Shown here: piece by piece, positions 1 to 8,828 of the stretch
How positions within the stretch are numbered: the first letter of the stretch is position 1
Layout of the letters: every line of letters begins with the position of its first letter
NCBI GenBank assembly: GCA_019186945.1
Contig: JABAQJ010000002.1
Coordinates: 461,897-525,896, forward strand
Length of the DNA: 64,000 nt
From: Gemmatimonadaceae bacterium
Lineage (GTDB): Bacteria; Gemmatimonadota; Gemmatimonadetes; Gemmatimonadales; Gemmatimonadaceae
Direction: 5' to 3'
The notes under the pieces: model-generated
Told to the model about the DNA's origin: nothing
Seen by the model: only the letters and a program-made list of their open reading frames with translations
Databases searched by the model: none
Made by a program: the position numbers and the translations under genes

Positions 1-262
1 GCGTCACGTCACCGGCGTCAATCACGCGGGCGCCGGCTGGAAGAGTCGCCGGGTTGACGCTGACGATTCGGCTGCCCTCGATCACGATGCGCGGGTTAGC
101 CACCAGCTGGCCAGTCGTCACATCGACCATGCGGGCAGCCCGTAATACCACCGGTGTCGTTGCGGGCGCCGGCTTCTGAGCGATCGTCGAGCGCGGACAG
201 AGCCCGGCGATGGTCGCGAGCCCAACAACGAGAACGAGTGAAGTGGCGCGTGAAGGAACCAT
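1..262 (-). CDS. Secreted amidohydrolase, N-terminal part (cut by left edge)
   Basis: Reading leftwards from an ATG at 262-260, the frame stays open to the window edge. It begins with a hydrophobic signal peptide (VPSRATSLVLVVGLATIAGL) ending near an A-Q-K cleavage region. Next comes the opening beta-strand region of metal-dependent amidohydrolases, with ARMVDVTTGQLV, then IVIEGSRIVSV and AGARVIDAGDVT. In the family this precedes the HxH metal-binding motif, which would lie outside the window. The likely product is a periplasmic imidazolonepropionase- or prolidase-like amidohydrolase; the substrate cannot be inferred. It lies 53 bp downstream of another, broken amidohydrolase on the same strand, so the two were probably an operon. 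No clear Shine-Dalgarno sequence is visible at this ATG. Confidence 0.75.
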   Translation of the reverse strand, partial: MVPSRATSLVLVVGLATIAGLCPRSTIAQKPAPATTPVVLRAARMVDVTTGQLVANPRIVIEGSRIVSVNPATLPAGARVIDAGDVT

Positions 263-315
263 GGATGTTCAGCATGTGGACGGAGACAATCGACGCAATC
301 GCATTGCGGTCCAAA

Positions 316-1230
316 CTACTGCCGCGTGCCGGACGAGTGCCACCACGGCGTCGGCGGCGCCTTCCTTACTGGCCCGATCTCGGCCAGCCCCATGGCGTCG
401 TAGAGACGTCCGTTCTTCATGACGTAACGGATCGAAGTGGTGTTGCGAATGTTCTCCAGCGGATTCGCGTCCGCACCTGCAGGTCGGCCAACTTCCCGGC
501 TTCGAGCGATCCCAGGTCGCCGCCAACACCGATCGCTCCGCGCCCAGGATCGTACCGACACGAATGACATCGAGCGGCGCCATGCCACCGGATGCCAGCG
601 ACCACATCTCCCAATGCACGCCCAGCCCCTGCATCTGACGGTGGCCGCCCAAGACTACTCGACCGCCAGCTGCAAGGATCTCCCGCGCCTGCTGCGCCAT
701 CGCCACCTGGACGTACTGGTCGTCCCGGAACCACTGTGGGCGACGCAGGGCGCGTTGCGCGATGTCGGCCGGCGGCATGAAGCGCCGGACCCTGTGGTCC
801 GCACCGATGTCGTAGTGCTCGTACCAGTAGTTCTAGGTCCAGGGACCGCCGTACGCGACCGGCAGCGTGGGCGTATAGGTGATGCCGCTCTGCGCCACCA
901 GTTCCACCACGTCCCTGGACAGCGGATAGGTCGGGTAGTTGTGTTCGTGCCCGGGATAACCGTCGAGCAGTTCCGTGATGTTCATCTTGAGGTCGAGGCT
1001 GCCTTCGGTCGTCGGCATCAGGCCGAGTTCGCTGGCCGCCATGATCACCCACTGACGGACGTTGCGCTGGCCCGTTTCGTACTGCTTTATGGTTGGCGTC
1101 GCATAGAACTCGGAGTATCGGCGAAGGATGTTCCGCGCATCGTCGAGCGACCGGATGCGCTCGAGCGGGTTCGGCTCGCAGTCGCAGTGAACCTTGGGGG
1201 TCGCACTCCACGATGTCAGTGTCGGTCAAA
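316..1230 (-). pseudogene. Broken PD40-type amidohydrolase (C-terminal half)
   Basis: Three reading frames together recover the C-terminal half of a secreted amidohydrolase of the kind usually fused to a TolB-like PD40 propeller. Recognisable pieces are CEPNPLERIRSLDDARN, ETGQRNVRQWVIMAASELGL, PLSRDVVELVAQSGITYTPT, GLGVHWEMWSLASGG, LEAGKLADLQV and NTTSIRYVMKNGRLYD. An in-frame TAG lies at 835-833, where GGPWT is followed by NYWYEHYD; the family usually has Glu there, so GAG to TAG is likely. Frame changes occur near 540 and near 475. The N-terminal propeller and the first metal ligands are absent, and sequence above about 1230 shows no family similarity. I judge it a pseudogene; the exact 5' limit is uncertain. 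Assembly or base-calling error is the alternative for the frameshifts. Confidence 0.8.
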
Positions 1231-1483
1231 GGCCAGTGTCACCTCTCGCACGGCCACCGAGCGTTCTCGCTCCGCCTCCTGTAGTCATCCGCCGAACGAT
1301 GGATGCCGGGCGACGGTCAAACATGGCTGGCGTCGTCCTGTAACGTCGCAAGACGAAATCTGACGTTGGCGCGCCATAGGGCGCACGCAAGGGCCAGCGC
1401 CGCCTCGTGTCAGCGCTATCGCAAGCTCCCTTGGTAAAACGTTTTGGACAACTGGCAATCCCAGGTCGACGGCGGCACGATCA

Positions 1484-3415
1484 ATGCTCCGGCCTGAACC
1501 GATTCTGGGTCACGTGAGGAGTCAATTGAGCGATGGTTCTCTGAGGGTCGTCGGCGCCTGGAGGCTCCCGGTGAGGATTCTCCTCTCGGGTTTGTGGTTC
1601 GCGATTTGGGCCGCATGGGGTGAGTTGGCCATCCTCGGCTTCCGCAAGTACGTGCTCCATCGGCCCACGTTTTCGATGGATCAGAAGATGTCGTTGCTGT
1701 CGGACTACCGTGTGTTCTGGATGGTGCCGCTGGCCGATGTCCTGGTGTTCCTGATCCCGATCGCCTTTCTCGCGCTCCTCGCCCGGCGCTGGTCGGGGCC
1801 GCGCACGCTCTTTGCCGCGACGGCCGTCTTCGCGACTCTCACCGTCCTCAGTCTCCTCTTCAACTTCACGTGGCTGCATTGGGGCGCAGCTATCCTGCTC
1901 AGTGCAGGAGCGGGAATCCAGCTTGCCCGCTTCGCGACCCCGCGAGCCGACGCCCTGCACGCAGTCGTCAGGCGGTCATTGCCGGTCATGGTGCTGATCA
2001 TAGCCCTGGCCGGCCTGGCATCCACCGGTTGGAGAGAGCTGAAACAGCGTCGGCTGCTGGCAAGCGTTCCTGCGCCGCCAGGCTCACCCAACGTGCTTCT
2101 GATCATTCTCGACACCGTGCGCGGATTCAGTTTGAGTACATACGGCTACGAGCGTGAGACGACCCCCAATCTGTCGCGAATTGCCAGCGAAGGAGTACGG
2201 TTCGAGCGCGCGTTCGCTACGGCTCCATGGACGCTGCCATCGCACGCCAGCATGTTCACCGGCAGGGCGCCGCACGAACTGTCGGCGGACATGGTGAGCC
2301 CGCTCGATGGAGAATGGCCGACGCTCGCCGAGGCAATGAGCGCACGAGGGTACGCCACGGCCGGCTTCGTAGCCAACCTTGGCTACTGTACGGCCGAATC
2401 CGGCCTCGACCGCGGGTTCTCGCACTATGAGGATCTGACGACGTCGTGGTTGCTCGTCGCGCACTCGTCGTCGCTCATCCGGGTGACTGCCACCAAGGCT
2501 CTGGTGAGCCTCCTCGGCGGCGGCGAACGTTCCCGTCTGTACCGGAAAGACGCCGACCAGATCAATGGCGATTTCCTGCGGTGGATCCCCACCAGCGAGG
2601 GACGACCGTTCTTCGCGTTCCTGAACTACTACGATGCCCATCGGCCGTACCTGCCGCCATCTCCGTACGAACTGAAGTACTCCGCGAACATCCGCGATCG
2701 GTTCCGCGTCGTGGCCAGCGGTTCCAAGAGCAAGCTGCCGCCCGAAGCAGCGCAGGTGCTCACCGACGCCTACGATGGGTCTCTCGTCTACCTCGACGAC
2801 CGCATCGGAAAGCTGATGGCCGAACTGGAGGCGCGCGGCACGCTGGAAAACACCATCGTGATCGTCACGGCTGACCACGGAGAACAATTTGGCGAGCACG
2901 GCCTCTTTTTTCACGCCAACAGCTTGTACACGCAGCTCCTTCAGGTTCCCTTGATCATCACCGGCAAGGGTCGTGTGCCGCGCGGTCTGACGATCCCCAC
3001 GCCCGTCAGTCTCATCGACGTTCCGGCGACGATCCTCGCCATGACCGACCCTGAGGGAAACGAGGACTTTCCCGGCGAAACACTTGGTCGCCTGTTGTCC
3101 GCCGATTCCACTGCGTCGCAGCGGCATCAGCCGCTGGTTGCCGCGTTGGGCACGAAGGCCCAGATGATCGAGTACTTCGCACCCAAGGATGGCCTGCGAT
3201 CGATCATGATCGACGGCCTGCACTACATCCAGGGCGGGAGGAGCAGGAGGGGCGAGGTGCGGGAGGAACTGTTCGATCTCGTGCAGGATCCGCGGGAGGA
3301 ACGGGATCTGGCAGCGACGGACAGTGGGCTGGCCGTGCTGCCTCGCTTTCGCGCGGCCCTCGACTCGCTGGTACCGATGGCGCGCCGCGGAACCGTCGGT
3401 GCTGGCGGTCGCTAG
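1484..3415 (+). CDS. Membrane-anchored sulfatase/alkaline-phosphatase superfamily hydrolase
   Basis: The 643-residue protein has about four hydrophobic segments in residues 30-185, then a periplasmic alkaline-phosphatase-fold domain. NVLLIILDTVRG (about residue 205-217) supplies the first metal ligand, the nucleophile region reads APWTLPSHASMFTG (about 250), and DHGEQFGEHG (about 465) supplies the distal metal ligands. The sulfatase signature C/S-x-P-x-R is replaced by T-L-P-S-H. There is therefore no formylglycine cysteine and a Thr sits at the position, as in phosphotransferase-type relatives. It may act on cell-surface phospho- or sulfo-esters; the substrate is unknown. The start is the first ATG and lacks an obvious ribosome site, so an internal start is possible. 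The REP-like element follows immediately downstream. Confidence 0.85.
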   Translation: MLRPEPILGHVRSQLSDGSLRVVGAWRLPVRILLSGLWFAIWAAWGELAILGFRKYVLHRPTFSMDQKMSLLSDYRVFWMVPLADVLVFLIPIAFLALLARRWSGPRTLFAATAVFATLTVLSLLFNFTWLHWGAAILLSAGAGIQLARFATPRADALHAVVRRSLPVMVLIIALAGLASTGWRELKQRRLLASVPAPPGSPNVLLIILDTVRGFSLSTYGYERETTPNLSRIASEGVRFERAFATAPWTLPSHASMFTGRAPHELSADMVSPLDGEWPTLAEAMSARGYATAGFVANLGYCTAESGLDRGFSHYEDLTTSWLLVAHSSSLIRVTATKALVSLLGGGERSRLYRKDADQINGDFLRWIPTSEGRPFFAFLNYYDAHRPYLPPSPYELKYSANIRDRFRVVASGSKSKLPPEAAQVLTDAYDGSLVYLDDRIGKLMAELEARGTLENTIVIVTADHGEQFGEHGLFFHANSLYTQLLQVPLIITGKGRVPRGLTIPTPVSLIDVPATILAMTDPEGNEDFPGETLGRLLSADSTASQRHQPLVAALGTKAQMIEYFAPKDGLRSIMIDGLHYIQGGRSRRGEVREELFDLVQDPREERDLAATDSGLAVLPRFRAALDSLVPMARRGTVGAGGR

Positions 3416-3449
3416 CGTCGCAATTCTCCAATTGCCAATTGGGGTTGCC

Positions 3450-3730
3450 AATTGGGGTCAGACTCCATCGGGCTAATTGGGGTCAGACTCCATCGGCACC
3501 AGCAGGGCGGCATGCCTACGCATGCCGCCGTGTCGCCGATCGAGACTCCTCCCTCGATAATGCAAGCGACCGATGGTTGCGCTCGGCAGGCCGCGGCGAT
3601 CAGTCCGCAGTCGCCGCGGCAGCAACGAAGCGTTGCGGACCCATGCGACCGTGAACACCCGTGCGTTGGGACCGTTCGAGCCGCGGAATGGAGTCTGACC
3701 CCAATTCCAGAATGGAGTCTGACCCCAATT
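3450..3730. mobile_element. REP/MITE-like element with paired inverted repeats
   Basis: Two direct copies of AATTGGGGTCAGACTCCATC start at 3450 and 3475 (25 bp apart). Two inverted copies, AATGGAGTCTGACCCCAATT, occupy 3687-3706 and 3711-3730 (24 bp apart). Each unit is itself an imperfect palindrome centred on GGGGTC-A-GACTCC. A further partial unit, GCCAATTGGGGT, starts at 3434. The interior contains a hairpin (CGGCATG...CATGCCG, about 3509-3528) and no convincing gene. This layout resembles REP doublets or a non-autonomous element mobilised by a Y1 REP-associated transposase encoded elsewhere. It fills the gap between the sulfatase gene and the 3' end of the M14 peptidase gene and could also act as a terminator for both. 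Confidence 0.75.
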
Positions 3731-3734
3731 GGCG

Positions 3735-6455
3735 CTACCGGCTCGATCTTCCCATAGTTGCGGCTGGCGGCGCAGCCGCTGGCCTCGCAGCATCAGCGAC
3801 GGCCTTGCCGTAGAAGGCGGCGTTGAACACCACGCGGAACGTGCCGAAAGGCTGCCCGCGCCACTGCGGCCGGAAGCCAAGCAGCACCACATGTACCTAG
3901 CCATTATCGACGTCGAGCGCGACGGCCTTGCCCTGTATGTACTTCTCCCCCAGCAGATATCCCGACAATCGCGGCGAACCATCAGGCGCGAAGGCCGCCA
4001 GTACACGGCCGGAGAAACCGTCCAGCGTCGAGAAGACGGGGCTCCCGTCGACAAAGACCTTGGCGCGCCCCGGCATCCCCGCCATGACCGGGTGCGTGGG
4101 GTCGGTGGTAACCTCCAGGATCGAGCCGCTGGAGAAATACTGCCGTCGCGAGAGCGTGTCGACCGCGTTCTTCACCTTCAGATGCAACGCAGCGATCGCC
4201 CAATCGGCACTCGCGTTCAGACAGACCAGCGTCCCGCCGCCGCGCACGAACGCGTCGACGGCCCGCTCGCCCGCATCGCCCAGACCACCCGCGTAACGAA
4301 ATGGCACGGTTCCCGGTGCGAAACCGTCGCGAATCGTGCGCGCCCGATCGGAGGCCATGAGGATGACGTCGAATCGCGAACCAAGGTCGCCGCCCCGCAC
4401 ATCCGCATTGCTGATCGTGGTGTAGCTGAACCCATACTGGTCCAGCAGCCACTCCATCCAGCCCTCGTCCATGCTGGCGGTGTACGGCTTGTACAAGGCA
4501 ATCCGCGCCCGCACCGGCGCGGCATTGGAACCGGCGGACACACGCTCCGCCCGTACCGCCAGCTCGGACGCCCACTCGGCTATCCGTGCCGGGGCCACGC
4601 CACTCAGCAGATAACGACCGGATCGCCCGCCTGTCCCCTGAGCAAAACGAACGGTTCCCCCAGCCGCCAGCGCCCGGTTGATCGCGCGGAACGAGTTGTT
4701 CTCCGCAGGATCGACGGCAACGAGCTCGCCTGCACCGGTAATACGACCGGCTGGTGCGACGATGCCGGCAGCAATCGAGTCCGTGGTCAGCGGCGCATCA
4801 TCGGCGCTGACGTCACTCGGCCTTCCCTTCGCCAGTACCAGCGCGGCACGCGTATCGGCATCGAGCGGTGTGCGCACCTCTACGACGCGAACACCCATCT
4901 GATAGGGCAGCGTCCAACCCGCCGCGTCGTACGGCTGCTCCGGAGGTCCGTCGGGAGACTCACGCAAATCCGGGTAGTCCTGGATGTCGAACAGCTGCCT
5001 GACGAGTTCAGCGTACTCCTGGTCCATCGGGATCACCCACGATCCCCTGGGATAGCGAAGACCGTCGAACGTGGCGTCGCGCTGCAGGATGCTGACACGG
5101 ATGCCGTTGAACGCGAGCCGCCGGAGCAACTCCACGGCCGCCATGGGATCGCGTTGCTCCTGTGGGATCACATAGGCATAGGGCGCACCATTGCGATAGC
5201 GCCTGATGGCATCGCGCCCAGCCTGGTATCGGTTGTACAACAGGTCCACTCGGTACTTGGATGCGTAGGAAAGCACCGCCATGGAACCGACTTCCATATA
5301 GTCGATAGCATCCCCTATGCGCCACCAGCCGCCGGGCCACGGGCTGGCGTAGAGCGACTGGGGACGAAGGTCGCGCATCTCGCGCGGAAAGTCGTCGATC
5401 GTATAGAAATGCGGCGTCGCGTACCGGTACAACGCCGTCTCCGTCCAGAAAGAGGCGATGTTCTGCAACATCGGCATGTAATCGATGTAGCCTGGGTACC
5501 AGGCGTCGAACCCGGTGCCCATGTGCGTTGCACCTGGCATGCCTCGCGACTCGAGCTCCTGAGCGATCGTCATCCCGATGGTGTTCACCTCGCGAGACAT
5601 GATCGCGGGAACACGCGGTGCAATCGGCTCGGCGAACGGCGGCAGCCAGATGCGCGTCGGAAATGGCGCCGTCTGATGCTGAACGTAGATGATCTGCGGC
5701 TCCCAGTCGCGCCATGTACGCGTCACGACTCGCGACTCCACCACGTTCAACATGTAGGCATCGCGGTTGTTGTCGTGCCCGATGTACTTCTGGTAGAGCT
5801 CGTGGAGCGGAGAGACTTCGTACGGCGTACCGACATTCTCGCGATACCAGTCGACGACGATGTTCTGTCCATCCGGATTGATCGACGGCCACAGGAACAG
5901 CACCACGTCGTCGAGGATCTCCTTCGTGCCCGGTTCGTTCGCTTTCGACAGGAGGTTGTAGGCGAGCTGGATCGTGTGTTGCGAGCCGGCGACCTCCGAC
6001 GCGTGCAGCCCGCCGCTGATATCCACGAACACCTTGCCCTCGCTGGCGAGCTGTCGCGCCGCCTGGTCGGTCAGGTTGCCGGGGTGTGCGAGCTGGCGAG
6101 AGATCTCCTTCAGTCGATCGAGCTTGGCAAGGTTGGCTGGAGAGGAGATGATCGCCAGCGTCCACGGATGCCCCGTCGACGTCTTGCCAACGTTGACGAG
6201 CCGCATGTAGGTGCTGGCCCGAGCCGCCTGCTCGAACCAGCGGATGGACTCGTCGTAGCTTGCCAGCTTGAGGTCAGTGCCGACGGGGAAGCCGAGCACG
6301 GACTCCGGGGTCGGGATCGCCGCTACCTGCGCTTCGGCGGCAACCGAGGCGCCAACAACCAGCGCCAGAGAAGGAACGAGGCGAACCACGTGGCGAGCCG
6401 AAAGCATGGGAACGAGGGCGAAGGAAAGTTCCTGGGGTGGTGAGATGATGCGCAC
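3735..6455 (-). pseudogene. Secreted M14-family zinc carboxypeptidase with one internal amber codon
   Basis: The frame opens with GTG at 6455 (alternative ATG at 6407, directly before the signal peptide LSARHVVRLVPSLALVVGAS). It encodes an M14 metallopeptidase: HASE near residue 151 gives the first Zn ligands, and a His in IIYVQHQTAPFPTRIW is a likely third ligand. A glutamine-amidotransferase-like C-terminal domain follows. Reading stops at TAG 3899-3897 after VALDVDNG, giving 852 residues. The same frame then continues VHVVLLGFRPQWRGQPFGTF to a second TAG at 3737-3735, about 53 more codons that match the usual family C-terminus. So either one nonsense mutation removed the last strands, or the codon is a sequencing error or is read through. 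The catalytic part is intact and the protein may still work. Confidence 0.75.
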
Positions 6456-6880
6456 GATAACGGGATTTCACCAGCCGTGCGACACGATCGCGGCGATGGT
6501 TCCGGGCCACGAGCGGCAGTCCCACACTGCCCGCCGACGGATGGCTTGGCGGGAACGGATCGATTATGGGCAAGGCATGAGGTCAATCCGCCAGCAGCAA
6601 CCTCGCAATACCTGCCATCGCGTTCCGGCGTTTCGCCGACCTTCCTCCCAGACTCCCTCCTGGGCTGCCCAGAATGGGAGCTGCCCACAGCGGCAGCATG
6701 GACCACCTTGGCGCGCTATTCGGAACCGGTATGCGGCGGAAGCGCAAGCCACGTCAGTCCTGAGCGCGGTCACCGTCCCAGCAGTCCGTGCAGAGCTTTG
6801 CCAGTCAAAGAAATCGAGCCGGCTTTCGCGCTCGCCACCTCCCTCGGGTCACCTACGGCATCGTCAGGCCGGCCATCGAA
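6456..6880. other. Gene-poor gap upstream of the M14 peptidase gene
   Basis: These 425 bases lie between the start of the minus-strand peptidase gene and tRNA-Lys. Several overlapping open frames exist on both strands, but none shows a recognisable domain, a credible ribosome site or a signal peptide. The peptidase promoter presumably lies here. I see no RNA fold that I can name. Confidence 0.5.
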
Positions 6881-6953
<73 letters not shown>

Positions 6954-7007
6954 GCCGCCTGCGCCAGCACGCGGCTCCGGAATCTAATCCGCGACCGGCC
7001 GCGATAC

Positions 7008-7757
7008 CTAAGGCTTCGCCGCTGCCACGGGCGCCAGCGCGCCAAGGATGATTGACGCCAGGTCTTCCGCATCCGAGGCGTGGATTCGGTGCGAACCGCT
7101 GCGCTGGATCGGCATTACCAACGCCCGCTCCACTCCCCGACACGCCGAGTCCTTCTCGTCTTCGCCATAGATGCATATCATGCGCTTCCCGCGGAGCCGC
7201 TCGAGTTCCGGAGCGACCGGCAAGTCGGTCGGCCGGTGCGATTCCATCAGCAGGTCCATCCAGTGGAACTCGAACGATGCCCGCAGCGACATCCCCAGAA
7301 GCGCTACCAGCGCAATTCGGTCTCGCAAGTCCTGTCCGATCCGGTTGGCAATGAACGGCACCACGTCCGCGCCCCGGGAGTAGCCGATCAGCACGACGTC
7401 GTCGCGCTGCCACGCGTCCGAATAGTGACGAATCACCCGTTCGGCATCAGCCGCCATGGTCGACGGTGTTCGCTTCGCCGCTCGCAGGTAAGCCCGCACG
7501 TCGAGCGCTACAACGGGAAGCCCATTGGATGCCAATTCCCTGGCCAGCCCGCGGTCCGCGTCCACCCAACCGCCATCCCCAGTGACCAGGATCGCGAGGG
7601 ACCGCCCCGCGACATGCGACGGTACCTCGTGAATCGGCAAGTCCACGACGGATAGCGACAACGAATCGTTCGCCGCAACCTGAAGCGCACGCGCGACAAC
7701 CGGTGTCGCAAGCATCGCCAGAGTTGCAAGGCTTTGAAGCTGCCGTCGACAGATCAC
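7008..7757 (-). CDS. AcvB/VirJ-like alpha/beta hydrolase
   Basis: This 249-residue exported protein has a short signal-like N-terminus (LQSLATLAMLATPVVARA). The VirJ domain follows: LAILVTGDGGWVDADRGLA, the nucleophile elbow GYSRGADVVPF (Ser near residue 125), and a C-terminal GSHRIHASDAEDLASIIL that supplies the active-site His. Characterised family members act in the periplasm, for example AcvB hydrolysing lysyl-phosphatidylglycerol; whether this one does so is inference. GTG at 7757 overlaps the TGA of the preceding frame (GTGA, 7757-7754), which supports this start and implies translational coupling to the upstream remnant. In AcvB, two such domains are joined in one chain. Confidence 0.85.
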   Translation of the reverse strand: MICRRQLQSLATLAMLATPVVARALQVAANDSLSLSVVDLPIHEVPSHVAGRSLAILVTGDGGWVDADRGLARELASNGLPVVALDVRAYLRAAKRTPSTMAADAERVIRHYSDAWQRDDVVLIGYSRGADVVPFIANRIGQDLRDRIALVALLGMSLRASFEFHWMDLLMESHRPTDLPVAPELERLRGKRMICIYGEDEKDSACRGVERALVMPIQRSGSHRIHASDAEDLASIILGALAPVAAAKP

Positions 7758-8100
7758 CGCAGTCGCACCGAGGTTCGGCCCTCGATCGGGTAGGCATCGT
7801 CCGGCCGACGACGCGAAAGGGCAGAATCCATCGCCTTCACGATACTGGCAAGCCGGACCGGGCCATCGACGAACCCGTGACCATGTCCATACAGCGCGAC
7901 ATGGTGCGCTCCCCGTACCCGGTCGACGAAATCCGCGGGTGGCAGCGTGCGGAGCGCGCGCGTGGTCGAACCTATGCCGGAGATCTCCAGAACCTGCAGG
8001 TGACGCATGTCACCTGGATGGATCCTGGGCACATCGGACACCGAGGCTTGCCGAGGACCTGTGCCGCGCGAGAGGTGCGCCATGGAAGGCTCGCTCACAC
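7754..8100 (-). pseudogene. Truncated upstream alpha/beta-hydrolase domain
   Basis: A minus-strand frame coupled to the VirJ-like gene ends with FVDRVRGAHHVALYGHGHGF and then ASIVKAMDSAL. This resembles the C-terminal end of an AcvB first domain, where the catalytic His sits in a GHGF-type motif. Only about 100 residues are plausible and no N-terminal hydrolase strands or nucleophile elbow are found upstream. I therefore read it as a 5'-truncated remnant, or a domain whose start was lost by frameshift. The GTGA overlap with the next gene is the best evidence that this frame was translated. The left and right limits are approximate. Confidence 0.4.
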
Positions 8101-8192
8101 AACGCGCTGAAGCGCGAGATGAAACATGACGCAAGATTGAGCCTTGCCCCTTAATGCATGATGACGTTCGAGGCATCCCGCTACTCCTCAGC

Positions 8193-8200
8193 GCCTAACG
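8193..8200 (-). repeat. Intergenic copy of the CGTTAGGC octamer
   Basis: This is one of the few copies of CGTTAGGC outside a coding frame. It lies just beside the hairpin at 8203-8239. The other copies are listed in the findings. Confidence 0.7.
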
Positions 8201-8202
8201 AC

Positions 8203-8239
8203 CGCACGCCGGCCGCGAGTATGCCGCGACCGGCGTGCG
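8203..8239. terminator. Strong GC hairpin
   Basis: CGCACGCCGG (8203-8212) is complementary to CCGGCGTGCG (8230-8239), giving a perfect 10-bp stem with a 17-nt apical region. It lies between the small Ala/Lys-rich gene and the hydrolase remnant on the minus strand, so it could end transcription of the former. There is no T-run. Confidence 0.5.
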
Positions 8240-8397
8240 CTGTTCGGCGAAGGGTTCCGGATTCAGCCGCCCCGGCGCTCGCGAACGAACGAGCCTGCCA
8301 GAGCAGCGGACGCTCCGCAATACTGAGCCCCCCGACTCGAGTATGCGAAGCGCCGCATATGGGCCCGCCACCCTTGCGGGCTACGGAGCCCGGCCCT

Positions 8398-8655
8398 CTA
8401 TGAGGCCTTCTTGTGCCGCTTCGCCTTCATCTTGGAGACCTTCGCGGACGCCTTGGCGCCGACGGCCTTGCCGCTATCCGACTTCGCCACGGTGGTCGCT
8501 TTCGCCTTCTGCTGCCCAGTAGTAGCCGCAGCCTGAGTCGCCGCCTTGTGTTGCCCGGCGATGGCAGGCTTGGCCGTCGCCTGCTGCTGCGCGCCTACGA
8601 TCGGCGCGGCGATCGCGAGGCCTGCCAGCATTGCCAGGATGGTGCGCTTCTGCAT
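8398..8655 (-). CDS. Small secreted Ala/Lys-rich basic protein
   Basis: The 85-residue protein starts at ATG 8655 with a good ribosome site (GCAGGAGCACAGT before the ATG). It has a cleavable signal peptide (KRTILAMLAGLAIAAPIVGA, then Q-Q-Q). The mature part is low-complexity Ala/Lys/Gln/Thr and ends in a basic tail, KMKAKRHKKAS. It resembles histone-H1-like composition, but the signal peptide places it in the periplasm. No enzyme motif is seen. It is divergent from the two-component genes, 173 bp away, so the response regulator may control it; this is inference. A binding role towards acidic polymers or envelope is possible but unproven. Confidence 0.75.
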   Translation of the reverse strand: MQKRTILAMLAGLAIAAPIVGAQQQATAKPAIAGQHKAATQAAATTGQQKAKATTVAKSDSGKAVGAKASAKVSKMKAKRHKKAS

Positions 8656-8828
8656 ACTGTGCTCCTGCTCGGAGAATGGTTCGATCGCCTTGGTTCGAAT
8701 ACGGCGATGTGGTGCGTGCCGGTGCCGTACATCTCGTCCATGCTGCGGCAGCACGACGTGCAGGAACCTGTCAGGTGCCACCTCTACGGCGGCTAACAAC
8801 CCACGACTTTTCTCGGGGAGCCGTTTTC

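Noticed and set aside
437-1363. Plus-strand open frame over the left amidohydrolase remnant
   Set aside because: The minus strand gives recognisable family motifs; the plus frame gives none.
3729-6443. Very long open frame on the plus strand (about 900 codons)
   Set aside because: It is antisense to the M14 peptidase, whose motifs and signal peptide are clear. Composition is Arg/His/Gln-rich with no domain, as expected for a mirror frame in GC-rich DNA.
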